A stretch of DNA of 64,000 nucleotides from Acetobacteraceae bacterium (GCA_031291725.1 JARLIM010000035.1:1-64000), one strand, 5' to 3'; shown: positions 9,342-18,805, counted from the first letter of the stretch. The notes: generated from the letters alone by a model not told the origin. Numbers and translations are program-made.

Positions 9342-10364
9342 CTACCCCGCCAATCCCTTGTAAATCGTCACATAATCCTGCGCCATCCGCGTGGCACTCC
9401 AACGCTGCTCGAACCGTGCTCGGATCGCCTGGCGGTCCAGCGAGCCAACCCGCCCCAACGCCGCCACCGCCTGGTCTTCGTTCTCAACAATGAACCCGGT
9501 TCGCCCATCCTCGATCACCTCCGGCACCGAGCCGAGCGGGAAGGCGATCACCGGGCAGCCACAGGCCATCGCCTCGATCATCACCAGGCCGAACGGCTCC
9601 GGCCACGCGATCGGGAACAGCAAGGCGCGGGCGTTGGAGAGGAATTCAGGCTTCTGCGCGTCGTCGATCTCGCCGATGAACTCCACGCCGCCGCCTTCCA
9701 GCAACGGCGCCATCTCGCGCTCATACCAAACGCGATCCTCTTCACCGATCTTGGCCGCCACTTTCAGCTTGATACCTGCGCGCTGGGCGATGCGGATGGC
9801 GCGGTCGATGCCCTTCTCGGGGGAAATCCGCCCGAGAAAAGCAAGGTAATCGCCGCCATCGGCCACCGGGCGCAGCAGATCGGCGGGCATGCCGTGATGC
9901 ACCGTGCCGGCCCAGCCCAAATGCGGCATCGGACGGCGCTGACTGTCGGAAATCGAGACCAGCTTCACATCCGGGTAAAGCCCGTAAATGCTCTGCGTCC
10001 AGTCCTGATCCATCCGGCCATGCAGCGTGGTCAGGAACGGCGTGTTGAGGCGGGAGAACAGCGCGAAGGGATGAAAATCGATGTGGAAATGCAGCACATC
10101 GAACTCACGGGATTGCCGCGCGACGAGTTCGAGCATGCGGGCATAAGGCGCGTTGTTGACCTCGAAATTCGGCACAAACCGCCGCGCCTGCGGCACCACC
10201 GGCACCAGCCTGGCCTTGGTGGTCGAATCGCCACTGGCGAACAACGTCACGTCGTGGCCCGCCTCCACAAGCGCCTCCGTCAACCACGACACCACACGCT
10301 CCGTGCCGCCATAACGGCGCGGCGGGACGGTTTCGAACAACGGGGCAATCTGGGCGATGCGCAT
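9342..10364 (-). CDS. GT4-type glycosyltransferase
   Basis: 340 aa. N-terminal Rossmann half begins MRIAQIAPLFE with the acceptor-side YGGTERV motif. The C-terminal half has FLGRISPEKG and the family signature around EPFGLVMIEAMACG...VPEVI, which binds the nucleotide-sugar. It is a retaining, cytosolic or membrane-peripheral transferase. Sugar and acceptor are unknown; the nearest relatives by eye are the short GT4 enzymes often found singly in alphaproteobacteria. ATG 10364 gives the canonical N-terminus; an ATG at 10400 would add 12 residues. Divergent from dnaB. Confidence 0.85.
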   Translation of the reverse strand: MRIAQIAPLFETVPPRRYGGTERVVSWLTEALVEAGHDVTLFASGDSTTKARLVPVVPQARRFVPNFEVNNAPYARMLELVARQSREFDVLHFHIDFHPFALFSRLNTPFLTTLHGRMDQDWTQSIYGLYPDVKLVSISDSQRRPMPHLGWAGTVHHGMPADLLRPVADGGDYLAFLGRISPEKGIDRAIRIAQRAGIKLKVAAKIGEEDRVWYEREMAPLLEGGGVEFIGEIDDAQKPEFLSNARALLFPIAWPEPFGLVMIEAMACGCPVIAFPLGSVPEVIEDGRTGFIVENEDQAVAALGRVGSLDRQAIRARFEQRWSATRMAQDYVTIYKGLAG

Positions 10365-10458
10365 GGGGCTCACTCGGCTGGTGCTTTCTTCCTCTGCCAT
10401 ATCTCAGCCGAAGAGGGCAGAGTGATGGCAAAAGCGTTTCAATATCGGAACATCCAGG

Positions 10459-10477
10459 TTATCCACAGCAATCCACA
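10459..10477 (+). promoter_or_regulatory. DnaA box pair upstream of dnaB
   Basis: 10459-10467 is TTATCCACA, an exact match to the consensus DnaA 9-mer. 10469-10477 (CAATCCACA) is a second copy with two mismatches, one helical turn away. They lie 36-54 bases before the dnaB start, in the 148-base divergent gap with the glycosyltransferase gene. A role in DnaA control of dnaB is inferred. Confidence 0.55.
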
Positions 10478-10512
10478 GGGACCGATCGCCGCGTATGCGC
10501 TAGGGTGCTTCG

Positions 10513-12003
10513 ATGAACGCCAGTTTCCTCCCCAATCCCGTCGCCCCGCGCTTGCCCCCCACCAATTTGCAGGCCGAGCAGGCGCTGCTGGGCGCATTGC
10601 TCGCCAATAACCGCGCCTATGAGCGGGTGGGGGAGTTCCTGCTGGCCGAACATTTCGCCGATCCGATTCATGGCCGCATCTTCCAGGCCATCCAACGCCG
10701 CATCGAACGCCAGGAACTGGCCGACGCCATCACGTTGAAGGCGGAATTCGAGCATTCGGGCATTCTGGAGGAAGTCGGCGGCACCGCCTATCTGGCGCAA
10801 TTGGTGTCGGCGATGGTGGGCATCATCAACGCGGGCGAATATGGCCGCGCGATCACCGATGCCTGGTTGCGGCGGCAATTGATCGATGTGGGCGAAAACA
10901 TCGTCAACAACGCCTTCGGCGCCGACACCACGCTGGACGCCATCGAGCAGATGGAGACGGCGGAACAGACGCTGTTCAATCTGGCGGCCAAAGGTGGCGA
11001 GACCGGCGGCTTCGTCACCTTCGAACGCGCGCTGACCGAGGCGATCAAAACCGCCGAAAAAGCCTTCCACCGCTCCGGCGGCATCTCGGGGCTGACCACC
11101 GGATTGCGCGATCTGGATCGCAAGACCGGCGGCCTGCATCCCTCGGATCTGGTCATCCTGGCCGGAAGGCCGGGTATGGGCAAAACCGCACTGGCCACCA
11201 AGATCGCCTTCGGGGCCGCCCGCGCCCTGATGGATGAGGCGCGCGAGCGTGGGCCGGACGTGGTGCCGAAGGCGTCGGTGGCGATCTTTTCGCTCGAAAT
11301 GAGCGCCGAACAGCTCGCCGGCCGTCTGCTGTCCGAAAACGCCCGCGTCTCCGGCGACAAGATCCGTCGCGGTGAGATCGAACAGAAGGATTTCGACCGC
11401 TTCGTGCAGGTCAGCCGCGAACTCGCCGCGCTGCCGCTGCACATCGACGACACCCCCGCCATCTCGATGTCCGCCATGCGCACCCGCTGCCGTCGCCTGC
11501 AACGCACCAAGGGGCTGGCGCTGGTGATGGTCGATTACCTCCAGCTGATGCGCCCGGCGGCGGGCACCAAGCCCGATAACCGCGTGCTGGAAATCTCGAT
11601 GATCACCCAGGGCCTGAAGGCACTGGCGAAGGAATTGAGCGTGCCGGTGATCGCGCTCTCCCAGCTCTCCCGCTCGGTGGAAAGCCGCGAGGACAAGCGG
11701 CCGATGTTGTCGGATTTGCGTGAATCCGGCTCGATTGAGCAGGACGCCGATATGGTGATGTTCGTCTATCGCGAGGAATATTACATCCAGCAGCGCAAAC
11801 CCACGCAGATCGCCTTCCCCGATGACGAGAAATTCCACAAGGCCGTCGAGAAATGGCAGGCCGACATGGAAACCGTGCACAACCGCGCCGAACTGATCAT
11901 CGAAAAGCAGCGCCACGGCCCGACGGGCAAGATCGACTTGTTCTTCGAAGGTGAGTTCACCCGGTTTGCCGATTTGGATCTGCATCACGGGGATGCGGAT
12001 TAG
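10513..12003 (+). CDS. dnaB: Replicative DNA helicase DnaB
   Basis: 496 aa, normal length. Hexameric 5'-3' helicase that opens the replication fork and recruits primase. N-terminal DnaB domain at about 18-120 begins with NLQAEQALLGA. The RecA-like C-terminal domain has Walker A GRPGMGKT (218-225), the IFSLEMS motif, Walker B with LVMVDYLQLM, and the LSQLSRSVE and LRESGSIEQDAD motifs. No intein is present. The TAG stop lies in a palindrome TAGCAGCCTGCTA that resembles the end of the element at 53503. Convergent with sua5. Confidence 0.97.
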   Translation: MNASFLPNPVAPRLPPTNLQAEQALLGALLANNRAYERVGEFLLAEHFADPIHGRIFQAIQRRIERQELADAITLKAEFEHSGILEEVGGTAYLAQLVSAMVGIINAGEYGRAITDAWLRRQLIDVGENIVNNAFGADTTLDAIEQMETAEQTLFNLAAKGGETGGFVTFERALTEAIKTAEKAFHRSGGISGLTTGLRDLDRKTGGLHPSDLVILAGRPGMGKTALATKIAFGAARALMDEARERGPDVVPKASVAIFSLEMSAEQLAGRLLSENARVSGDKIRRGEIEQKDFDRFVQVSRELAALPLHIDDTPAISMSAMRTRCRRLQRTKGLALVMVDYLQLMRPAAGTKPDNRVLEISMITQGLKALAKELSVPVIALSQLSRSVESREDKRPMLSDLRESGSIEQDADMVMFVYREEYYIQQRKPTQIAFPDDEKFHKAVEKWQADMETVHNRAELIIEKQRHGPTGKIDLFFEGEFTRFADLDLHHGDAD

Positions 12004-12019
12004 CAGCCTGCTAAAGCAA

Positions 12020-12041
12020 CGTCATTGCGCGCGGCATGACG
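12020..12041. terminator. Hairpin between dnaB and sua5
   Basis: CGTCAT at 12020-12025 pairs with ATGACG at 12036-12041 around a GC-rich centre, in the 56-base gap between two convergent genes. The arms carry the CGTCATTGCG end common to the other dispersed palindromes. Confidence 0.45.
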
Positions 12042-12059
12042 GGGCGATGTGGTCTCGTG

Positions 12060-13046
12060 TCAACAGAAAATCGTCTTGCTGTCATCACGCGGCGCCGCCG
12101 CACGGGACAGGCGGTCATTGATTGCAAGCCCAAGCCCTTCCAGCGGAATCGGCATCACCGCGATGCCGCGCAGACCAGCGATGGCATCGAATGAGCGCAA
12201 GCCGTCGAACAGTCGGGCTGCGGCCTCCACCAGATCGCCGGACGCGCTGAGCACGAATTCCGCCCCGGCACCTGGAAGCTTCGGGCCGAAAGACAGCAGC
12301 GCCTCATCGGCCGCCACCGAGACAGCATTCAACCGTACCGGCAAGTTCGGCGCGTAATGCGAGGCCATCATGCCCGGCGCCAGCAAGGGCTTGCTCTCAT
12401 CGGCGATCGGCGCGCCACGCCGCACCGGCCCGATCGCCGCCTCCAACGCCTCCAGCGTGATCCCGCCCGGACGCAGCAGCACGGGGTGCGGGCCGGAGAG
12501 GTCGATCACCGTCGATTCCACCCCCACCGGGCACGCCCCGCTGTCGATAATGGCGGCAATCCGGCCATCCAATCCGTCCAGCACATGCTCAGCCGTGGTC
12601 GGGCTGACCCGGCCGGAGCGATTGGCGGAGGGGGCGGCGACGGCGCGGCCGGTGGCGGTGAGCAGAGCGTGGGCGTCGGCGTGGGATGGCACGCGCACGG
12701 CCAGCGTATCGAGCCCGGCCCCGGTGATCAGCGCCACCGGGCATTCGGCGCGGCGCGGCAGCACCATGGTCAGCGGGCCCGGCCAGAAGGCAGCGGCCAA
12801 TATGCGCGCGGCATCGGAGGGTGCCACATCGGCGAAGGCGGCCTCCGCACTGGGGTAATGGGCGATCAACGGATTGAAATGCGGCCGCCCCTTGGCCGCG
12901 AACACCCGCGCGACGGCATCCGCATTGGTGGCATCCGCCCCCAGGCCGTAGACCGTCTCGGTGCCGAAGGCCACCAATTCGCCCCGGCGCAGCAAATCGG
13001 CGGCGTGGGCGATGGCGTCCGGCGTGGGGGGCAGCCTTTCGGTCAT
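12060..13046 (-). CDS. tsaC: L-threonylcarbamoyladenylate synthase (Sua5 type)
   Basis: 328 aa, the long Sua5 form: a YrdC/TsaC domain (about 1-205) followed by a C-terminal Sua5 domain. It makes threonylcarbamoyl-AMP from threonine, bicarbonate and ATP for the t6A base of ANN-reading tRNAs. Motifs include FGTETVYGLGADA near residue 30, KGRPHFNPLI, and PSANRSGRVSPT in the nucleotide pocket. ATG at 13046 overlaps the cysQ stop (ATGA), so both are one transcript. An upstream in-frame extension to 13175 is discarded because it would run through cysQ. Confidence 0.95.
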   Translation of the reverse strand: MTERLPPTPDAIAHAADLLRRGELVAFGTETVYGLGADATNADAVARVFAAKGRPHFNPLIAHYPSAEAAFADVAPSDAARILAAAFWPGPLTMVLPRRAECPVALITGAGLDTLAVRVPSHADAHALLTATGRAVAAPSANRSGRVSPTTAEHVLDGLDGRIAAIIDSGACPVGVESTVIDLSGPHPVLLRPGGITLEALEAAIGPVRRGAPIADESKPLLAPGMMASHYAPNLPVRLNAVSVAADEALLSFGPKLPGAGAEFVLSASGDLVEAAARLFDGLRSFDAIAGLRGIAVMPIPLEGLGLAINDRLSRAAAPRDDSKTIFC

Positions 13047-13804
13047 GTGGCGGCGGCGACGAAATGCGGGTTGTCGTAGCCGGGCTTGCCATAGCGCAGG
13101 CTCTCGCCGGTATCGATGTTGCGCACCGACCCACCGGCTTCTTCCAGAATGATCTGCGCCGCCGCCGTGTCCCATTCCATCGTGCGGCCAAAGCGCGGAT
13201 AGAGATCGGCCACACCCTCGGCGATGCGGCAGAATTTCAGTGCCGAGCCGGTGTTGAGGATTTCCGCCACGCGCCGCTCGGCCAGATACTCCGCCATGCG
13301 CGGATGTTTGCCGAAGCTGCGCGAGGCGATCACCGACAATCCGGCATCCGGGCAGGCGCGGACGTGAATCGGGCGCTCGCCATGCGCATCGCGCTTGATC
13401 GCCCCCCGCCCCTTGATCGCCCCGAACGCCTCGCCATGCGCGGGACCGGCCACCACGCCCAACACCGGCACGCCGTCTTCCACCAAGCCGATGCAGACGG
13501 CGAAATCGTCGCGCCCGGCGGCGAATTCGCGGGTGCCGTCGAGCGGATCGACGAGCCAGAACCGCGACGCCTGCTCCGGGATGCGTCCGGCTGCCATTTC
13601 CTCCTCGGCGACGATGGCAATCTCCGGCACGGCGGCCCGCAAAGCCGTGACGATCACCGCCTCGGCCTCATGATCGGCCGCAGTGACCAGGGACTCATCG
13701 GCCTTGTGCATCGTCTCGAAGCCGCGCTTGCGGACGGCCAGAATGGTTTCACCGGCGCGGGCGGCAAGGGTAAAGGCGAGTTCGAGGAGATCTTCATGGG
13801 TCAT
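13043..13804 (-). CDS. cysQ: 3'(2'),5'-bisphosphate nucleotidase CysQ
   Basis: 253 aa inositol-monophosphatase-fold enzyme that hydrolyses 3'-phosphoadenosine-5'-phosphate to AMP, clearing a by-product of sulfate assimilation. Metal-binding motifs are EEEM, then DPLDGTREF (the family signature) and EWDTAAA in the C-terminal half. The TREF following DGT and the overall layout favour CysQ over SuhB; histidinol phosphatase is a less likely alternative. ATG 13804 is chosen because it gives the usual N-terminus and lies just upstream of the conserved helix; a frame open to 13987 carries no homology. Co-transcribed with sua5. Confidence 0.9.
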   Translation of the reverse strand: MTHEDLLELAFTLAARAGETILAVRKRGFETMHKADESLVTAADHEAEAVIVTALRAAVPEIAIVAEEEMAAGRIPEQASRFWLVDPLDGTREFAAGRDDFAVCIGLVEDGVPVLGVVAGPAHGEAFGAIKGRGAIKRDAHGERPIHVRACPDAGLSVIASRSFGKHPRMAEYLAERRVAEILNTGSALKFCRIAEGVADLYPRFGRTMEWDTAAAQIILEEAGGSVRNIDTGESLRYGKPGYDNPHFVAAAT

Positions 13805-13908
13805 ATCCCTGCATAACCGCCCCTCGCACGCCCGCCAAGCATCACGACTGGTCAAGCAGGGCAGGACTGCTAATGTCAGGGCCTGTTCTCCACTTTCGGA
13901 CACCGCGC

Positions 13909-15405
13909 ATGCTCGACATCGGTTTCGCCAAATCTGCCCTGCCCAAATCCGGCGCCCTCGTGCTGTTGCTGGAAGAGGGCGAGCCACTGGCGGGCAATCT
14001 GCTCTCCGCTGTCGATGAAGCCACCGGCGGGGCCGTGCTGCGCGCCCTGACCGCGGCCGAGTTCAAGGGCCGCGCGGGCAGCAATTGCGTCATTCTCGCC
14101 CCCGGCGCCGGATTGTCGCGGGTGATCGCCATCGGCATCGGCAAGCCGGACAGCCTGACGCAGCGTGGCGCGGAAGAAGCCGGCGGCAATGTGGTGCCGC
14201 TGCTCGCCCGCGAGACACATGCCGCCATCGCCGCCGGTGGCGTGTCTGCCGAGTTGGCAGCGGCGGTGGCGATGGGGGCGGCTTTGCGCGCCTATCGCTT
14301 CGACCGCTATCGCACCAAGGAAAAGGCCGAGGACAAGCCGCGCCTGTCCAAGCTCGCCATCCTGGCAGCGCAGCCGGTGAAGGCGCGGGAGGCCTGGGCA
14401 CCGCTGAAGGCGACGGTGGAAGGCGTGTTCCTCAGCCGCGATCTGGTCTCCGAACCGGCGAACATCCTCACGCCTGCCGAGATGGCCGATCGCTGTGTGG
14501 CGCTGGAGAAGCTCGGCCTGAAGGTGGAGGTGCTCGGCCCGAAGGAGATGACCAAGCTCGGCTTCGGCGCATTGATGGGCGTTGCCATGGGCAGCGCCAA
14601 TGAGCCGCGCATGGTGGTGATGCATTGGAACGGCGTCTCCGGCGGCAAGAAACCCGCGAAATCCGCCGCCCCCCCCATCGCCTTCATCGGCAAGGGCGTC
14701 ACCTTCGACACGGGTGGCATCTCCATCAAACCCGCCGCCGGCATGGAAGACATGAAATGGGACATGGCCGGCGCCGGGGCTGTGGTCGGCCTGATGGCGA
14801 CGCTGGCCGGTCGCAAGGCGAAGGTCGATGCCGTGGGCCTCGTCGGGCTGGTGGAAAACATGCCCTCCGGCACCGCTCAGCGTCCGGGAGACGTGGTGAC
14901 GAGCTATTCAGGCCAGACCATCGAAGTTCTCAACACCGACGCCGAAGGCCGTCTGGTGCTGGCCGATGTGATCCATTACTGCCAGGAGCAGTTCAACCCG
15001 CGCTTCATGATCGATCTGGCAACATTGACCGGGGCGATCATCGTGGCCCTCGGCCAGGAATATGCCGGGCTGTTCAGCAATGACGACGCCCTCGCCGCGC
15101 AGATCGCCTCGGTTGCCGAGGAGACCGGCGAGAAGACATGGCGCATGCCGCTGGCCGATGCCTATGATCGCGGCCTGAAATCCGACATCGCCGACATGAA
15201 GAACATCGCCGGGCGCTACGGCGGCGCCATCACGGCGGCACAGTTCATTCAGCGTTTTGTCCAAGGCGGCAAACCCTGGGTGCATCTGGACATTGCCGGC
15301 ATGGCCTGGAGCAGCAAAGACACCGCCACCACGCCGAAAGGCGCCACCGCGTTCGGTGTGCGTCTGCTCGACCGGCTGGTGTCAGCCCATTACGAGAATA
15401 GCTGA
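13909..15405 (+). CDS. pepA: Leucyl aminopeptidase (M17)
   Basis: 498 aa, full length for M17. A hexameric two-metal exopeptidase that removes N-terminal residues in the cytosol. The catalytic domain shows IGKGVTFDTGGISIKP (lysine and aspartate ligands), MKWDMAGAG and the family signature NTDAEGRL. ATG 13909 gives the standard start (MLDIGFAK) with CGGA 8 bases upstream; an ATG at 13873 would add 12 residues. Its TGA overlaps the start of a second M17 gene. Confidence 0.95.
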   Translation: MLDIGFAKSALPKSGALVLLLEEGEPLAGNLLSAVDEATGGAVLRALTAAEFKGRAGSNCVILAPGAGLSRVIAIGIGKPDSLTQRGAEEAGGNVVPLLARETHAAIAAGGVSAELAAAVAMGAALRAYRFDRYRTKEKAEDKPRLSKLAILAAQPVKAREAWAPLKATVEGVFLSRDLVSEPANILTPAEMADRCVALEKLGLKVEVLGPKEMTKLGFGALMGVAMGSANEPRMVVMHWNGVSGGKKPAKSAAPPIAFIGKGVTFDTGGISIKPAAGMEDMKWDMAGAGAVVGLMATLAGRKAKVDAVGLVGLVENMPSGTAQRPGDVVTSYSGQTIEVLNTDAEGRLVLADVIHYCQEQFNPRFMIDLATLTGAIIVALGQEYAGLFSNDDALAAQIASVAEETGEKTWRMPLADAYDRGLKSDIADMKNIAGRYGGAITAAQFIQRFVQGGKPWVHLDIAGMAWSSKDTATTPKGATAFGVRLLDRLVSAHYENS

Positions 15406-16826
15406 TGAAACTGCGCATCGGCAGTTCGGCACCCAGCGCGGTCGCCGTGGCACTGCCGGTGCCACTGGGCGGGGCGGTGCCACATGCGGCGGCCCCGGCG
15501 GCGAAGGTGGCGCATTTCAACGGACAGGCCGGAACGTGCTGCGAGGTGCGCACCGGCGGGCGGCTGTTGCTGCTGATCGGCGTTGGCCCCTCCCCGCATG
15601 ACGCCACCTATCGCGCGGCAGGGGCGATGGCGGTGGCGCGGCTGTCGCATCTGAAGCGGATAGCACTGGACGCCACCGGCCTGTTCGCACCACAGGCGGC
15701 GGCCTTCGCCTTGGGGGCGATGCTGCGCGGCTGGACTCCGCCGCAGAACCGTCGCACCGCCGATCCCGATGCGCCGAAGCTGACCCATGTCGATCTGATC
15801 AGCGAAATCCCCGGCATCGAAGCTGCCTGGGGCGATGCCGAGGCGGTGTGGCGCGGCAGTGAATTGGCGCGCGATCTTGTCGCCCTGCCCGCTGACGTGA
15901 TCACGCCGGATGGCTTCATCGAACGCCTGGAACCGCTGCGCAAGGCGGGGGTGAGCATCACCGTGCTCAAGCGTCGCGATGTGCAGCGCGAGGGGTTGGG
16001 GGCGTTGCTGGCGGTCGGCCAGGGCTCGGCGCATCGGCCACGTCTGGTGCTGCTGCAATGGGAAGGCGCGATGGAGGCCAAACCCGTTGTCTTTGTCGGC
16101 AAGGGCATCACCTTCGACACCGGCGGCATCTGCATCAAGCCCGCCGATAAAATGTGGGAGATGCGGGCCGACATGGCGGGGGCCGCCGCCTGTGCGGGGA
16201 CGATGCTCAGCCTTGCACTGCGCCGCTCGCCCGCCCCTGCCTGTGCGGTGCTGGCTCTGGCGGAGAACGCCATCGGCGCCGAGAGCTATCGGCCGGGCGA
16301 TGTGCTGACCAGTTTCAGCGGCAAGACCATCGAGATCATCGACACTGACGCCGAAGGCCGCCTTGTGCTGGCCGATGCCTTGGCTTGGGCGGTGAAGCGG
16401 CTGCGGCCTGCGGCGGTGATCGATCTGGCGACACTGACCGGCAGCATTGTGGTGGCGCTTGGCCATGAGATGGCGGGGCTGTTCGGCAACGATCCGGCGC
16501 TGGCGGCCCATGTGGCGGCGGCGGGGGAAGCGGTGGGCGAATGGGTGTGGCGCATGCCGATGGCGGCGGGATATCGCGCGGCGCTGGCATCGGACATCGC
16601 CGATCTGATGAACTGCGCGAAAGGCCGTGGCCAGCCCGATGCCTGTCAGGCGGCGGCGTTCCTGTCTGAATTCGTGGGCGAAACCCCCTGGGTGCATCTG
16701 GACATCGCCGGTGTGGAATCGCGCGAGGCCGCCGATGATGCGCATGCGGCAGGCGCCACCGGCTTCGGCGTGCGCCTGCTTGATCGCCTGGTCGCCGCCC
16801 GCTTCGAAGACCTGCATCGGGCCTGA
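15405..16826 (+). CDS. Second M17 leucyl aminopeptidase family protein
   Basis: 473 aa paralogue of the gene before it, starting on the A of the previous TGA (TGATG). All metal and catalytic residues seem kept: VGKGITFDTGGICIKP, MRADMAGAA and DTDAEGRLVLADAL. The N-terminal domain is shorter and quite different in sequence, so substrate specificity or oligomer contacts probably differ. Followed after five bases by holC. Confidence 0.93.
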   Translation: MKLRIGSSAPSAVAVALPVPLGGAVPHAAAPAAKVAHFNGQAGTCCEVRTGGRLLLLIGVGPSPHDATYRAAGAMAVARLSHLKRIALDATGLFAPQAAAFALGAMLRGWTPPQNRRTADPDAPKLTHVDLISEIPGIEAAWGDAEAVWRGSELARDLVALPADVITPDGFIERLEPLRKAGVSITVLKRRDVQREGLGALLAVGQGSAHRPRLVLLQWEGAMEAKPVVFVGKGITFDTGGICIKPADKMWEMRADMAGAAACAGTMLSLALRRSPAPACAVLALAENAIGAESYRPGDVLTSFSGKTIEIIDTDAEGRLVLADALAWAVKRLRPAAVIDLATLTGSIVVALGHEMAGLFGNDPALAAHVAAAGEAVGEWVWRMPMAAGYRAALASDIADLMNCAKGRGQPDACQAAAFLSEFVGETPWVHLDIAGVESREAADDAHAAGATGFGVRLLDRLVAARFEDLHRA

Positions 16827-16831
16827 CGACG

Positions 16832-17278
16832 ATGAGCGAGATCGGCTTCTACCACCTTACCCGCACCAGTGCAGACAAGGCGCTGCCGCAATTGCTCGGC
16901 CGCACGCTGAAAGCCGGGCACCGCGCGGTGGTGCTCTGCGGCTCAGCGGAGCGGGTGGAGGCGTTGGATCTGGCGTTGTGGCTGGAAAACGAACCCGATT
17001 GGCTGCCGCACGGCACGGCGGCGATGGGCGAGGCGGATTTGCAGCCGATCTGGCTGACCGCGCTGGATGAAGCGCCGAACGGGGCGAAATATCTGTTCCT
17101 GATCGACGGCGCCAATTCGGCGCGGCTGGAAGCGTTTGAGCGGGTGTTCGATCTGTTCGACGGCAATGACGAACGCGCCGTGCAAGACGCCCGCCAACGC
17201 TGGAAATCCGCCAAGGCGGCCGGGCACACGCTGGCCTATTGGCAGCAGGGTGCGCGCGGGTGGGAGAAGATGGCCTAG
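16832..17278 (+). CDS. holC: DNA polymerase III subunit chi
   Basis: 148 aa, the expected size. Chi is the clamp-loader accessory protein that binds SSB. The start MSEIGFYHLTR and later LWLTAL-type and FLIDGANS segments match the family, including the central FDLFDGND. The pepA-holC order is typical of alphaproteobacteria and is kept here despite the extra M17 copy. Ends before a 15-bp tandem repeat. Confidence 0.92.
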   Translation: MSEIGFYHLTRTSADKALPQLLGRTLKAGHRAVVLCGSAERVEALDLALWLENEPDWLPHGTAAMGEADLQPIWLTALDEAPNGAKYLFLIDGANSARLEAFERVFDLFDGNDERAVQDARQRWKSAKAAGHTLAYWQQGARGWEKMA

Positions 17279-17285
17279 CTGGCTG

Positions 17286-17330
17286 CCAGAGCGTTATGAT
17301 CCAGAGCGTTATGATCCAGAGCGTTATGGA
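17286..17330 (+). repeat. 15-bp tandem repeat, three copies
   Basis: CCAGAGCGTTATGAT at 17286, 17301 and 17316, the last differing at its final two bases. Sits just after the holC stop in the gap before the convergent hemN. A GTCATTGCGG palindrome fragment follows near 17353. No gene here. Confidence 0.8.
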
Positions 17331-17411
17331 AGCGTGACCGCCCCACCCACTCCGTCATTGCGGGGGCTTGGCCGCAACGCGCGCCCTGATCGGGCGGTGA
17401 TGGGCCAATTG

Positions 17412-18770
17412 CTACACCGCCTGCGCATGCTTGAGTTGGGTGCTGGCCGTATCGAGATACGCATCGAACACCGCCGCCACATTGCGCACGAATGGGCGGC
17501 CTGCTTCGGTGACGCGAATGCGGGTGCCATCTCGCACCACCAGACCATCCGCCGCAAAACGCGCCAATGCCTCGGCATTGCGATGCAATGCGTCAGCACT
17601 CTGCCCCAACCCTGCCGCCACGCTGTCGAGATCGACGCTGAGATGGCACATGATCTGTTCGATCACCGCCCGGCGCAGCTCGTCCTCCGGCGTGGTGGCA
17701 ATGCCGCGCACGGTGGCAAACTCACCCGCGTTGATCGCCTTGGCATAGGCGGGCACACTTGGCTGGTTCTGCACATAGCCCTGCGGCAGCGTGCCGATGG
17801 ACGAGGCCCCAATGCCCAGCAGCACCGGCGCGCCATCGGTGGTGTAGCCCTGGAAGGAGCGATGCAACGCCTCCTCCCCGGCCGCCTTGGCCATCGCGTC
17901 ATCCGGATGGGCGTAGTGATCCAGCCCGATGGCCGTGAAGCCCGCATCGGTCAGCACGCGATCAATCGCCGCACGCTGATGAAAACGCTCCAACGCGCCC
18001 GGCAGCGTCTCGTCCTTGATCAGGCTTTGATGCTTCTTCATCCACGGCACATGCGCATAGCCGAACACCGCGATCCGGTCCGGCGCAAGGCCGAGCGCCT
18101 TTTCAGCCGTCAGCGCCACGCTCTCCTCGGTCTGCAACGGCAAGCCGTAGATCAGATCGAGATTGAGCGAATCGATCCCCAAACCGCGCAGCGAATCGGC
18201 GCAGTGCTTGGTGATCTCATAGCTTTGCCGCCGCCCGATGGCGTCCTGCACACGCTCGTCCAGATCCTGCACGCCCAGGCTGGCGCGGTTGACACCCATC
18301 TCCCGCAGCGCCTGCAAGCGCCCCGCATCAAGACTCGTCGGGTCGATCTCGATGGCCACTTCCGCATCGTCATGCAGATCGAACAGCCGCCGTGCAGCGG
18401 CCATGATCTCCACCAGACAATCGGCCGGCAAGGTGGTGGGCGTGCCGCCGCCCCAATGCACATGGCTCACCCGTTGACGCCGGCCGATGCGGGCGGCGAC
18501 CATTTCCAGCTCTGCGATCAGCAGCTTGGCATAGGACCGGCGCGGCGCATCGAGTCGCACCACGGTGGTGTTGCAGCCGCAATACAGGCACAGCCGGTCG
18601 CAGAATGGCACATGCAGATACAGCGACAGCGCCACCTCTTCCGGCAGGGCGGCCAGCCATTCGCCATAGCGTGCCTGCGGGAAGCCCGCCTGGAAATTCG
18701 GAGCCGTCGGATACGAGGTATACCGCGGCACGCGCCCGTCATAGCGGGCAATCAGATCTGCATCATTCAT
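17412..18770 (-). CDS. hemN: Oxygen-independent coproporphyrinogen III oxidase
   Basis: 452 aa, length of true HemN. Radical-SAM enzyme that oxidatively decarboxylates coproporphyrinogen III to protoporphyrinogen IX without oxygen. The CxxxCxxC cluster motif is at C57, C61, C64 (with the HemN-specific extra GC after it), followed by the GGGTPT SAM motif. The N-terminal RYTSYPTAP is the HemN signature that separates it from HemW. A perfect FNR/FixK box lies 36 bases upstream, so expression should rise when oxygen is low. Confidence 0.96.
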   Translation of the reverse strand: MNDADLIARYDGRVPRYTSYPTAPNFQAGFPQARYGEWLAALPEEVALSLYLHVPFCDRLCLYCGCNTTVVRLDAPRRSYAKLLIAELEMVAARIGRRQRVSHVHWGGGTPTTLPADCLVEIMAAARRLFDLHDDAEVAIEIDPTSLDAGRLQALREMGVNRASLGVQDLDERVQDAIGRRQSYEITKHCADSLRGLGIDSLNLDLIYGLPLQTEESVALTAEKALGLAPDRIAVFGYAHVPWMKKHQSLIKDETLPGALERFHQRAAIDRVLTDAGFTAIGLDHYAHPDDAMAKAAGEEALHRSFQGYTTDGAPVLLGIGASSIGTLPQGYVQNQPSVPAYAKAINAGEFATVRGIATTPEDELRRAVIEQIMCHLSVDLDSVAAGLGQSADALHRNAEALARFAADGLVVRDGTRIRVTEAGRPFVRNVAAVFDAYLDTASTQLKHAQAV

Positions 18771-18805
18771 GCGACCAACCTGCGGTCAGCCGAGCCTCTA
18801 TCACC

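Noticed and set aside
13805..13987. N-terminal extension of cysQ
   Set aside because: The added residues overlap the pepA upstream region, show no homology-like pattern, and the normal start at 13804 fits the family length.
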